Shown here in pieces: positions 7,689 through 16,208 of a stretch of 52,267 bases of DNA. The notes under the pieces were generated by a model. The model was given only the letters and a program-made list of their open reading frames with translations, was not told the origin of the DNA and searched no databases. How positions within the stretch are numbered: the stretch's first letter is position 1; each line of letters starts with the position of its first letter. Where the stretch lies: positions 1 through 52,267 of the forward strand of contig CAMDBF010000006.1 of assembly GCA_945889175.1 (NCBI GenBank), in the 5' to 3' direction. The position numbers and the translations under genes were made by a program. Source of the stretch: Rickettsia typhi (lineage in GTDB: Bacteria > Pseudomonadota > Alphaproteobacteria > Rickettsiales > Deianiraeaceae).

Positions 7689-8096
7689 CTACCTATTTTT
7701 ACAAATATTGGCTTTTTGAACCTTAGATTCCTCTTTGTTTGTAGAATAGGCAATAAGCTCACCCTTTGTAATTGGTTTATTTTTTACCACTGTAAACTCT
7801 TGATCTAAATTTTGACCATCGAAAAGATAGTTATAAAAATAAATTTTACACTTATCATGTTTATCTTTAAGCATAATAAAATCAGCCTTAGCACAAACAT
7901 ATTCCCCTTTGTTATTAAAGTCTTTAACACAAGGTATGTCCTCCATTGTTTCGCCATAATCGCCCCCCATTGGTGCAAAGCCATAAGCTATCACAATGCC
8001 ATCAAAATCCGAATAAATCGGCATCAAGCCATCACTACGAGCATTATTTATGCTAAAATTAAGCAAAACCAATGCAATAATAATTTTTATAAACAT
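7689..8096 (-). CDS. Predicted secreted small protein, unknown
   Basis: 135 residues beginning with a clear signal peptide (MFIKIIIALVLLNFSINNARS, cleavage probably near residue 20). The mature part has GFAPMGGDYGETMEDIPCV, several cysteines (about residues 56, 69, 83, 131) that could form disulfides, and a lysine-rich end. I do not recognise a family. It sits 53 bases downstream of paralogue A in the toxin operon. A periplasmic immunity or adaptor protein is a plausible reading given its neighbours, but nothing in the sequence proves it. Confidence 0.6.
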   Translation of the reverse strand: MFIKIIIALVLLNFSINNARSDGLMPIYSDFDGIVIAYGFAPMGGDYGETMEDIPCVKDFNNKGEYVCAKADFIMLKDKHDKCKIYFYNYLFDGQNLDQEFTVVKNKPITKGELIAYSTNKEESKVQKANICKNR

Positions 8097-8149
8097 TTTT
8101 AATCAAAAAACTTACTCTATTAATTTAGACTCTTGATTAGTTAAGAGCC

Positions 8150-8572
8150 TTACAAAATATAAAAATATTTACCAACTAAGATGGCAAATAAGAAAATAAT
8201 TGCAACAGCTACAAAACCCAGTAGCAAAATCATTAGATGTATTATATCATAAAAAAAATTAGACTGTAAAAAATCATATGGCAAGGCACGAAAGTAGTGT
8301 AGTAGAATAATAATAAAAATAAAACAATGGCTAGCAATTTTGTAAGAAATTATTAACTTTCTACTGTTTTTATTTTTACGAAGAATTATTCGCAGTATAA
8401 TTTCTAGAGCAAAGTTGTAACAATAAAGCAAATAAATTAGTAGACCATTTAAATGACGAAAAAATCTAGGTGCAAAAATAATTATAACCATTATCGCCAA
8501 CATCCTACTTAGCAAAATGTGCTCAAATATTATCCAAGCTATCTTTTTACACTTTGCTTTATTTATCGCCAT
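8150..8572 (-). CDS. Membrane protein, putative immunity paralogue A
   Basis: First gene after the toxin and the likely cognate immunity protein. From the conserved MAINK ATG at 8572 it is 140 residues, with about four membrane helices and the family blocks MAINKAKCKKIAWIIFEHIL, YNFALEIILRIILRKNKNSR, YKIASHCFIF and a C-terminal LVGKYFYIL. Its start codon lies inside the toxin's last codons (14-base overlap, different frame), a typical arrangement for toxin-immunity pairs that ensures coupled translation. The open frame could extend to an ATG at 8599, overlapping the toxin by 41 bases. Membrane location would suit a toxin acting at or across the inner membrane. Confidence 0.72.
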   Translation of the reverse strand: MAINKAKCKKIAWIIFEHILLSRMLAIMVIIIFAPRFFRHLNGLLIYLLYCYNFALEIILRIILRKNKNSRKLIISYKIASHCFIFIIILLHYFRALPYDFLQSNFFYDIIHLMILLLGFVAVAIIFLFAILVGKYFYIL

Positions 8573-9764
8573 AGTATTTGTTGTAATAATCATGTCCATA
8601 TCTTATCATTTTTTTATCTCTTGGGTCGTCATCACCTCCAAATTGATCGACATCACCAGCCCACAACAATGTGCTCTGCGACCAGCCCTCTGCAGCTCCA
8701 ACGGCACCATAGTTAAAGTTACCAAAATCTGCAAGAGCATAATCGTTATATTCTCTCTTGTAGTCCGCAGAGAAGTAAGGAGCTGATCTTAATGTTGACT
8801 CCAGTATGCTATCCTTTGCTCTTTTAATATTTTTATCCAAAGTGTCGCTTGGTAAGTTGCCGTAGTAGGGTATCATATCTTTTTTATTTTCTTTTGAATT
8901 TTTATATTGATTTTGATACCAATCCGCTATTTTGTCAAGAGATTCCTGTGTTTTAGTTGTAATAAAATGAGGTTCGTATTTACCATTTTTCATGTAAGGA
9001 ACCATTCTGCCGTATTTTTCGGCACGGTCGCCATCAACAAACTCAGCGTAGCATCTGCATCCGTATTCTTCACCCGGTTTTTGGCTTTGAGATTCCCAGT
9101 CGAAAACTTTGCCATCAAGCTCTTGATGCGACGACCTAACCTTTGAATCCTCCATGGTACGCCAGATGAAGGGTCGCTTCATTTGGGATGTGTCTTGCAT
9201 CTCTTCTTTTTTTGGTGCTTCTGGATGGTTTTGAGATGGTTTTTGCACGGGGTTATCTTGAGTACCTTGCTTTGCATCACTGGGGGAGGTACTTGGAGTT
9301 GCTAGCTCGTGATCGCTAGATTGATTATTTTGTCTTGGTGGTGGATTTGGAATTTGAGGCTCTTCTTTTTTAGCAATGGCTTGCTGTATAAGCTTGTTTT
9401 TAATACTGTCTTGCAAGCTTAAAGCCTCATTTGATGCTTGCTGAGTGTTGTTTATCACCTGACTTTGCAACGCCTCGTCTAACTGCCCTAGGCTTAGAGG
9501 TTTTGGGTTAAGAATATCGTTAAAACTCTCGTCAAATTGGCTTTTAAGCTCTTGAAGCAATGCTAGATTTTTGTAATATTCTTGCTCTTGCAACTTTCGG
9601 GATAGGTATATGTTATAACTTTCATTTGCATCGCTACCATCACCAACAATAATCTGCGAAAGTCTGTTTCCATCGGGATCGGTGCCTTTTACAAACCAAG
9701 TATTCATAAACTCTTTTTTTGTTGCAATAAAAAAGGATTTACCATTAATTTTATCATTAAGCAT
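8559..9764 (-). CDS. Polymorphic toxin: Mu-F-like domain plus type-44-like C-terminus
   Basis: 401 residues from the ATG at 9764 (a TTG at 9782 is possible). Layout: N-terminal helical region to about residue 110; a Pro/Gln/Ser-rich linker (about 120-190, with PNPPPRQNNQSSD and PSTSPSDAKQG); a phage Mu-F-like segment with the family pattern KVRSSHQELDGKVFDW (208-223) and CRC (236-238); then a C-terminal domain ending DFGNFNYGAVGAAEGW (346-361), LLWAGDVDQ and DDPRDKKMI-YGHDYY (379-395). The last blocks resemble the polymorphic toxin type 44 class, from memory. The Mu-F domain is used both in phage heads and as a pre-toxin module; no other phage gene is near, and immunity-like genes follow, so I favour a secreted toxin. 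No signal peptide, PAAR or RHS part is seen; the secretion route is unknown. Confidence 0.68.
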   Translation of the reverse strand: MLNDKINGKSFFIATKKEFMNTWFVKGTDPDGNRLSQIIVGDGSDANESYNIYLSRKLQEQEYYKNLALLQELKSQFDESFNDILNPKPLSLGQLDEALQSQVINNTQQASNEALSLQDSIKNKLIQQAIAKKEEPQIPNPPPRQNNQSSDHELATPSTSPSDAKQGTQDNPVQKPSQNHPEAPKKEEMQDTSQMKRPFIWRTMEDSKVRSSHQELDGKVFDWESQSQKPGEEYGCRCYAEFVDGDRAEKYGRMVPYMKNGKYEPHFITTKTQESLDKIADWYQNQYKNSKENKKDMIPYYGNLPSDTLDKNIKRAKDSILESTLRSAPYFSADYKREYNDYALADFGNFNYGAVGAAEGWSQSTLLWAGDVDQFGGDDDPRDKKMIRYGHDYYNKYYGDK

Positions 9765-9787
9765 AAAAAACTTTACAAACAAATTAC

Positions 9788-9815
9788 AAAATAAATTACA
9801 TCAAAACATTGTCAA
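9788..9815 (-). promoter_or_regulatory. Sigma-70-type promoter of the toxin operon
   Basis: On the minus strand TTGACA (9815-9810), a 16-base spacer, then TATTTT (9793-9788). Transcription would start near 9781, about 17 bases before the toxin ATG at 9764. The -35 is perfect, the -10 matches 4 of 6. It is back to back with the sucA promoter. Confidence 0.45.
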
Positions 9816-9871
9816 ATAAAGATGATTTTTCTTGAAGCGATGTTTTAGTTTTTGTTATATATTCTTGCATT

Positions 9872-9900
9872 TTGATTAAGGCTTGTTTATACTTTATAAA
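9872..9900 (+). promoter_or_regulatory. Sigma-70-type promoter of sucA
   Basis: TTGATT (9872-9877), 17-base spacer, TATAAA (9895-9900). The expected start of transcription is near 9907, about 28 bases before the first sucA ATG. Confidence 0.45.
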
Positions 9901-9934
9901 TATATTTTTTTAATATTTCTTTTTTAAAAAGGAT

Positions 9935-12790
9935 ATGTCTTTTTGTAACAACCCTACTCAATCTAAGGCTAACGATATGGCCTTGGTTCATTCAAATTTA
10001 TATTATATTTACGAGGTTTATAGTAAGTACGAGCAAAACCCATCGTCCGTGAGTGATGAATGGAAGAGTTTTTTTGCTAACAATCCCGAAGTTGTTGCCG
10101 ATATTAGGCAGGACTTAGCTCACAGAAGCGTATCTGTTATAGGTAATAGCAATGAGTTTGTTTCGGTTCCTTTTAACGAAATAGCGTTGCAAGAGCAACA
10201 AAAACAAAAAGCTATTGATGATGTTAAAAAAGCCTTAAAAGACAAAAACATTGCAGCTGCTGTATCTTTTACACCATCGCAGCAACCACAAGTTAAAGCT
10301 CAGGACTCTAAAGCTATTGAAGACTACATTACAGAGCTATACTCTAAATATGCCCATCTTGAAATCGCCTTTGACCCACTTGGTCTTAAACCTAGTGTTG
10401 GCAGTAGCATAATTAAAGGGCTTAGAGTATCCTATCCTGAGGTTTGTGCAAGGCTTGACAAAATTTATTGCGATAAGATTGGTTTTGACTTTGCCTACAT
10501 AAACAGCGAGACCGAAACAAACTGGCTTAAGGCAAAAGCTGCCGAAATACAATCTGCATCATTTACAAAAGAGGAAAGATTGCAATTTTTAAGGGAAATA
10601 TCTCAGGCCGAAATGTTCGAGCATCAAATACACTTAAAGTTTCCGGGGGCAAAAAGATTCTCCGTTGAAGGGGGCGAAACTCTTATTCCAGCTCTTGAGG
10701 AAATTCTTGCAGTTTCAGTTAAAAACGGTATAAAGGAATCTGTAATAGGTATGGCACACAGAGGTAGACTTAATGTTTTAACTCACACAATGGGTAAGCC
10801 AGCAAAGGCAATATTTGCCGAGTTTGCAGGGGGCGATTACCTACCTGCTGATTTTAGCGGAAGCGGCGATGTTAAATATCACATGGGATACTCAAAAGAC
10901 AGAAACATTCGTGGTCTTGGCAATATTCATTTAACCTTAACTCCAAACCCTTCGCATCTTGAGGCTGTCAACCCTGTTGTTGCAGGTAGAGCTAGGGCAA
11001 AGCAAGATCTAAATGGCGACACACAAACAAGAAAAAGTGTTTTACCAATTTTAATTCACGGTGATGCCGCTATGGTTGGGCAAGGTGTCGTCTACGAAAG
11101 CTTTGTTATGTCAAGCATTGCTGGATATTATGTTGGTGGTACGGTTCATATTTCAATCGACAACCAAGTTGGTTTTACTGCTAGCACTAGGGACACAAGG
11201 GGCGGTAACTACTCAACTGATGTTGCAAAAGTTGTTGGGGCACCAGTATTGCATGTAAATTCAATTGATGCTGAAAGTGTAATTAAAGCAGCAAGGCTAG
11301 CTGCTGAATATCGTGCAACATTTGGTAAGGACATTGTAATTGACCTAATTTGCTACCGTAAATATGGGCACAATGAGGGGGATGAGCCTATGTTCACTCA
11401 ACCTGTTATGTATAATGTTATTAAAAACTTTCCAAACCCTCACGAGGTTTATTCTAAAAATTTGATAGAAAAAAATATTATCTTATCTGCAGATTACGAG
11501 ACTATCAAGACAGATATCAAAGCATATCTTGACAAGGCTTTTGACGAGGCTAAGTCATACAGAAAAGAAAAAACCGATTGGCTTGAAGGTGTTTGGTCAA
11601 AAATTAAACCTGTTAAGGATGGTTACGAAATTTGCAATTTTAAGGATACAAAAATCACCGCAAAAGCATTTAGCGAGCTAGGCGGGGTTATCTCTAAGGT
11701 TGAGGGTAATAGCTTTAATGTAAATAAAAAAGTTCAAAAAGTTTTGGACGATAGAAAGGAAACTGTAGCAAAAGGCAAAGGAATCGACTGGGCAACTGCT
11801 GAGCTTCTTGCTTATTCAAGCCTAGTTAGCGAAGGTCACAGTGTTAGACTGTCAGGTGAGGACTGCGAAAGGGGCACCTTCTCGCACAGACACTCCGTTT
11901 TATACAATCAGGATGACAACAAGCCTTACAATTTACTCTCGCCAGTTAATAACGACAAGGCTAAGTACGAGGTATATAACTCGTTTTTATCAGAGTTTGC
12001 AGTTTTAGGTTTTGAGTACGGATACTCTTTTTCAAACCCAAACACACTTACAATTTGGGAGGCACAGTTTGGTGATTTTTCAAACGGGGCAGTAACAATT
12101 TACGACCAATTTATCTCTTCTGGCGAAGATAAATGGTCAAGAATGAGTGGGCTTGTCAACCTTTTACCACACGGGTTTGAGGGGCAAGGGCCAGAACACA
12201 GTTCAGCAAGGCTTGAAAGATTTTTGCAATACTGTGCACAAAACAACATGATAGTTGCAAATTTAACTACTCCAGCTAACCTCTTTCACGCTCTTAGAAG
12301 GCAGGTAAAATCAAGCTTTAGAAAGCCTCTTATTATAATGTCGCCAAAGTCTTTACTTCGCCATCCGCTTGTTAAGTCCAACATTGAGGATTTTACAAAC
12401 GAAGGCTTTAAAACAATCATTGGCGATGCTACAACCGATGCTAAAAAAGTTGAAAACATTATCATTACAAGCGGTAAGTTTTACTACGAGCTACTTGACA
12501 AAAAGCCTGACAACACTGCAATAATAAGAATCGAGCAATACTATCCTTTTGACTCGGTTTTATTAAAAAAAGAGCTTAGCAAGTATTCTGGCATTAAGTC
12601 CATAACTTGGGCACAAGAAGAGCCTAAAAACATGGGGGCTTGGACATTTATTAGAGACTATCTTGAGGAAGCATTTGACGGCAAGGTTAAATGCGTTGCA
12701 AGATCAGCAAGCCCATCCCCTGCTACTGGCTATCTTAAATTTCACAACAAGGAGCAGGAAAAACTCATCAAACAAGTATTCTCTGCCTAA
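9935..12790 (+). CDS. sucA: 2-oxoglutarate dehydrogenase E1 component
   Basis: Thiamine-diphosphate-dependent E1 of the 2-oxoglutarate dehydrogenase complex (TCA cycle, cytoplasm). The N-terminus has the lipoyl-E2-binding type segment YIYEVYSKYEQNPSSVSDEW. Inside are GMAHRGRLNVL, NPSHLEAVNPVV, GDAAMVGQGVVYES, HISIDNQVGFTAS with RDTRGG, and YRKYGHNEGDEPMFTQP (ThDP/Mg region). The C-terminal half has GEDCERGTFSHRHSVL, LTIWEAQFGDFSNGA and GFEGQGPEHSSARLERFLQ. Length 951 is normal. First ATG is 9935, but GGA sits only one base from it; AAGG at 9965-9968 is eight bases before the ATG at 9977 (MALVHSN), which may be the true start. The partner sucB does not follow; a restriction gene does. Confidence 0.96.
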   Translation: MSFCNNPTQSKANDMALVHSNLYYIYEVYSKYEQNPSSVSDEWKSFFANNPEVVADIRQDLAHRSVSVIGNSNEFVSVPFNEIALQEQQKQKAIDDVKKALKDKNIAAAVSFTPSQQPQVKAQDSKAIEDYITELYSKYAHLEIAFDPLGLKPSVGSSIIKGLRVSYPEVCARLDKIYCDKIGFDFAYINSETETNWLKAKAAEIQSASFTKEERLQFLREISQAEMFEHQIHLKFPGAKRFSVEGGETLIPALEEILAVSVKNGIKESVIGMAHRGRLNVLTHTMGKPAKAIFAEFAGGDYLPADFSGSGDVKYHMGYSKDRNIRGLGNIHLTLTPNPSHLEAVNPVVAGRARAKQDLNGDTQTRKSVLPILIHGDAAMVGQGVVYESFVMSSIAGYYVGGTVHISIDNQVGFTASTRDTRGGNYSTDVAKVVGAPVLHVNSIDAESVIKAARLAAEYRATFGKDIVIDLICYRKYGHNEGDEPMFTQPVMYNVIKNFPNPHEVYSKNLIEKNIILSADYETIKTDIKAYLDKAFDEAKSYRKEKTDWLEGVWSKIKPVKDGYEICNFKDTKITAKAFSELGGVISKVEGNSFNVNKKVQKVLDDRKETVAKGKGIDWATAELLAYSSLVSEGHSVRLSGEDCERGTFSHRHSVLYNQDDNKPYNLLSPVNNDKAKYEVYNSFLSEFAVLGFEYGYSFSNPNTLTIWEAQFGDFSNGAVTIYDQFISSGEDKWSRMSGLVNLLPHGFEGQGPEHSSARLERFLQYCAQNNMIVANLTTPANLFHALRRQVKSSFRKPLIIMSPKSLLRHPLVKSNIEDFTNEGFKTIIGDATTDAKKVENIIITSGKFYYELLDKKPDNTAIIRIEQYYPFDSVLLKKELSKYSGIKSITWAQEEPKNMGAWTFIRDYLEEAFDGKVKCVARSASPSPATGYLKFHNKEQEKLIKQVFSA

Positions 12791-12892
12791 GCTCTCCCTC
12801 CATATACCAAGCCCAGCAAGTTGCAAACAAAGCTTTACAACTTGCCATCCGCACTTTTGTAAGTATATTAATAGTCTAAGTTTATATTTATT

Positions 12893-15800
12893 ATGAAAAT
12901 AATTAACCAATACATCCTTAGCATTTCAAAAGTAAAGGATGAGCTTGAGCACAGCGGAAGGACATTTTTGCAAAATTTACTTGCAGAATTTGCAGGGGGC
13001 TACAAGGTTGAGATAGTGCATGAGCCAAAAAGAGATGCTAGCGGCAAGGGGGCACCAGATTTTAAATTTTTATTTAACGACACCGACATTGGCTACCTAG
13101 AAAACAAAAAGATTAGTGAAAACTTGGATGAGGTTTTAAAATCAAGGCAAATTCAAAAATACAAACAACTTACAAACAACTTAATTTTAACAGACTATCT
13201 AAGATGGATATGGATTTACAAGGACGAGGTTGTAAAAGATATTAGATTATGCGAGGCGGATTGCTTGGGTCAGGCTTCAATCAATCTAAACGAGCAAAAT
13301 TGCAATGATTTAGCAGATTTAATTAATGACTTTTTATCCCAAAAACCCCAGCAAATTACAAAGGCAAGGGACTTGGCAGAGAAGCTTTCAAGGCCAACAA
13401 GGGTTATTAAAGAGGAGGTAAGCGATATAGTTAAGGATGTCTACGAAGAAAGCTCTTCAAAAATTATAGGAACCTACAAAGTATTTAAGTCCGAAATATC
13501 CGATAGCATAACGGCGGAGGACTTTGCTGATGCCTTTGCACAAACGCTCACCTACTCGCTATTTTTAACTAAGATTACACAGGGCACGCAGGAGAAATTA
13601 AGCCTATCAAACATTGCAAACTTAACGCCAAAGTCTTTTGCTTTAATTAAAGATATTTTAGCATTTATTGGTCAAATAGAATACTACCCCCAGCTAAAGC
13701 CTTATATAGAAAAACTTTTTTACATCATCAACAACACAAATGCAACGGAGGTTGTAAAGGATTTGCAAAGCAGTAAAAACGAATTTGAGGATCCATATAT
13801 TCACTTTTACGAGAACTTTTTAACCGCCTACGACCCCGAAAAAAGAAAGGATCTTGGCGTTTGGTACACCCCAAAACCAATAGTAAGAAGCATTATTAAC
13901 AATATTGACAAAATATTAAAAAACGATTTTAACATGGGGGATGGTATTTCGGATCCGGAGGTTAAAATTTTAGATTTTGCCTGTGGCACTGGGACATTTT
14001 TATGCGAAATATACGATAAAATACTCTCTTCAATACCAAAAACATCTTTAAAAAAAAGCATTACAATAAAAGAGCATATACTAAAAAACATTTTTGGCTT
14101 TGAGCTTTTAATTCCCGCTTACTGTGTCTCGCATCTAAAGCTATCGCAACATTTAAAAGAGGATGGCTACTACCCAGATGATAGCGATAGAATCGGGGTT
14201 TATTTTACTAACACTCTTGAAAGCAAAGAAAAAAGCAAGCAGGCTAACCTAGATTATCAGGACTTCTTTCCTGCGGTTGCAAAAGAGGGCTCTAAGGCAC
14301 AGAGCATTAAAGATGACAATGGTATATTGGTTATTACTGGTAATCCGCCTTATAACGGCTCTTCAAAAAATAATTTTGATTATATTAAAAAGTTAATTAA
14401 GCCTTACTTTCCGCAGGATGGCATTGCCGAGAAAAACCCAAAGTGGCTTCAGGACGATTATGTAAAATTTATAAGATTTGCCGAAGATAAAATATCAAAG
14501 GCAGGCAGGGGCGTTGTTGGTATAATTACAAATCACAGCTTTATGGACAACCCAACCTTTAGAGCCATGCGAAAGCACCTTATGGAAACATTTGACAAGA
14601 TATATATAATTGACTTACACGGCAATTCCAAAAAAAAGGAAAAATGCCCCGACGGCACCCCAGACCAAAATGTTTTTGACATTCAGCAAGGTGTAGCAAT
14701 AAGTTTTTTTGTTAAAACAGGTAGCAAAGATAAATGCAATTTAAACCATGCTCATATTTATGGCAAAAGAGAATCAAAATTTAAGCAAATTAGCGAGATT
14801 GACCTGCAAACCTCCCACTTTACAAAAATAGAGCCAGTAGCACCCTTTTACCTCTTTACCCCCCAAGATGCAGAGCTTAGGGACGAGTATGACAAGGGCA
14901 TAAGCCTTAGGGATATTTTTATCGAAAGTGGGGTTGGCATTACAACGGCACACGATGATTTTGTTATAGATATTAGTAAGGATAATCTTTTTGACAAGTT
15001 TGTTGAATTTAAAAACTCAGAGAAAAGTTTGGATTTGCATAAAAAATTTAATGTTAATAAAAAAGAAGGTTGGGATATTTTAAAGGCATGGGATGAGCTG
15101 CAAGAATATTCTTTAGCTGATATTAATAACTTGATTTGCAAAATAAATTATCGCCCATTTGACACAAGGCATATCATTTATCACGATGCTCTTGTTTGGC
15201 GAATAGTTAAAAAAATGGCAAATCATTTCGTTAAAAAACCAAATATTGGCTTAGTTTTTGTTCGCAATCAGCAGGGTACTAGCGATTACGACAATGCTTT
15301 TGTTTCGGACAAAATTATTGATTTACACGTACTGCCAATAGGTGCTTCCATCGCCCCACTCTATCTTTACAATGACGAGCTGGGGATTGAAAGCAAAATA
15401 CCAAACTTTAAACCAGAGTTTTTGTCAAAACTAAAACAAATCCTTAACCCACCCCTTGAGGGAGGGCCTGTGGCTCTGCCTTCGGGGCGGGGGCTTGATG
15501 GAGAGTCTACTGAAAATAGCTTTGAATTACAACAAAACTCCAACCCACCCCTTGAGGGAGTGCCTTTGGGAGACGGATCTGAACTAAAACAAATCCTTAA
15601 CCCACCCCTTGAGGGAGGGTCGAAGCCTGTGGCTTCGGGGTGGGGGCTTGTTACAGAGACCTTCAACCCCTCCCCAGAGCAAATTCTAGGATATATTTAT
15701 GCAATACTAAATAGCCCTAGCTATAGAAAAAAATATTTAGAGTTTTTAAAAATTGACTTTGCCAAGATTCCATTTAATGCTTCAATTGAAGAATTTAAAA

Positions 15801-16183
15801 AACTTGCATCATTAGGGCAGGAGCTTATTGATGCTCACTTAATGCTTAAAGTGCCAAATAGTACAATTGGTGAACCAAAGATTGATGAGTATTCTATTAA
15901 TCCATCTTTAAGCATAGCAGATAAATCTTACTATATAGTAACAAAGCCAGATTATAGAGAGAGGGTTAATAGGATTTATTTTAATGATTTTTGCTATTTT
16001 GATTCCGTCTCTCCTGCGGTTTGGAACTTTAAGATAGGTGGCTACCAAGTGCTTGATAAATATTTAAAATCTCGTAAGGGTTTGGATATATCAGGTGATT
16101 TAGAGCATATTCAAAACATCATTAAAATCTTGGATTTTAGTGTTGATAGAATGGCTGAGGTGGATGGGGTATTAAAAATTTAA
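12893..16183 (+). CDS. Single-chain restriction-modification enzyme (type IIG/ISP-like, N6-adenine MTase)
   Basis: 1096 residues combining nuclease, methylase and target recognition. The N-terminus has a PD-(D/E)XK-like site (D56 in GAPDFKF, E70-N-K72 in GYLENKK). A helical linker follows, then YDPEKRKDLGVWYTP and the SAM motif ILDFACGTGTF (359-369), the catalytic NPPY (484-487), and a C-terminal target-recognition region. This order is that of type IIG / LlaBIII-like and related single-polypeptide systems, which methylate adenine and cut unmodified DNA. No separate specificity or restriction gene is nearby. Residues about 848-925 are low in family character and derive from GC-rich repeats. 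The gene starts 102 bases after sucA. The fold assignment of the nuclease part is by motif only. Confidence 0.85.
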   Translation: MKIINQYILSISKVKDELEHSGRTFLQNLLAEFAGGYKVEIVHEPKRDASGKGAPDFKFLFNDTDIGYLENKKISENLDEVLKSRQIQKYKQLTNNLILTDYLRWIWIYKDEVVKDIRLCEADCLGQASINLNEQNCNDLADLINDFLSQKPQQITKARDLAEKLSRPTRVIKEEVSDIVKDVYEESSSKIIGTYKVFKSEISDSITAEDFADAFAQTLTYSLFLTKITQGTQEKLSLSNIANLTPKSFALIKDILAFIGQIEYYPQLKPYIEKLFYIINNTNATEVVKDLQSSKNEFEDPYIHFYENFLTAYDPEKRKDLGVWYTPKPIVRSIINNIDKILKNDFNMGDGISDPEVKILDFACGTGTFLCEIYDKILSSIPKTSLKKSITIKEHILKNIFGFELLIPAYCVSHLKLSQHLKEDGYYPDDSDRIGVYFTNTLESKEKSKQANLDYQDFFPAVAKEGSKAQSIKDDNGILVITGNPPYNGSSKNNFDYIKKLIKPYFPQDGIAEKNPKWLQDDYVKFIRFAEDKISKAGRGVVGIITNHSFMDNPTFRAMRKHLMETFDKIYIIDLHGNSKKKEKCPDGTPDQNVFDIQQGVAISFFVKTGSKDKCNLNHAHIYGKRESKFKQISEIDLQTSHFTKIEPVAPFYLFTPQDAELRDEYDKGISLRDIFIESGVGITTAHDDFVIDISKDNLFDKFVEFKNSEKSLDLHKKFNVNKKEGWDILKAWDELQEYSLADINNLICKINYRPFDTRHIIYHDALVWRIVKKMANHFVKKPNIGLVFVRNQQGTSDYDNAFVSDKIIDLHVLPIGASIAPLYLYNDELGIESKIPNFKPEFLSKLKQILNPPLEGGPVALPSGRGLDGESTENSFELQQNSNPPLEGVPLGDGSELKQILNPPLEGGSKPVASGWGLVTETFNPSPEQILGYIYAILNSPSYRKKYLEFLKIDFAKIPFNASIEEFKKLASLGQELIDAHLMLKVPNSTIGEPKIDEYSINPSLSIADKSYYIVTKPDYRERVNRIYFNDFCYFDSVSPAVWNFKIGGYQVLDKYLKSRKGLDISGDLEHIQNIIKILDFSVDRMAEVDGVLKI
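15440..15665. repeat. In-frame GC-rich repeat insertion in the R-M gene
   Basis: Three copies of AACCCACCCCTTGAGGGAG at 15446-15464, 15542-15560 and 15599-15617. The first and third are followed by CCTGTGGCT and a GGGGCGGGGGCTT / GGGGTGGGGGCTT right arm. They encode the peptides LNPPLEGGP, SNPPLEGVP and LNPPLEGGS. Length and phase keep the frame open. Base composition is far from the AT-rich gene around it and related to the intergenic palindromes at 81-130 and 4841-4910. This is the behaviour of Rickettsia palindromic elements. Confidence 0.75.
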
Positions 16184-16208
16184 AAAATTAATTTTATTTA
16201 TTGTATAT

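Noticed and set aside
8559-9764. Prophage head-morphogenesis gene
   Set aside because: The Mu-F-like motif occurs in phage head proteins, but no other phage gene is nearby, and the C-terminus plus immunity-like neighbours fit a toxin better.
15440-15665. CRISPR array
   Set aside because: Three related repeats occur, but spacings are unequal, the units are palindromic and in a reading frame, and no cas gene is present.
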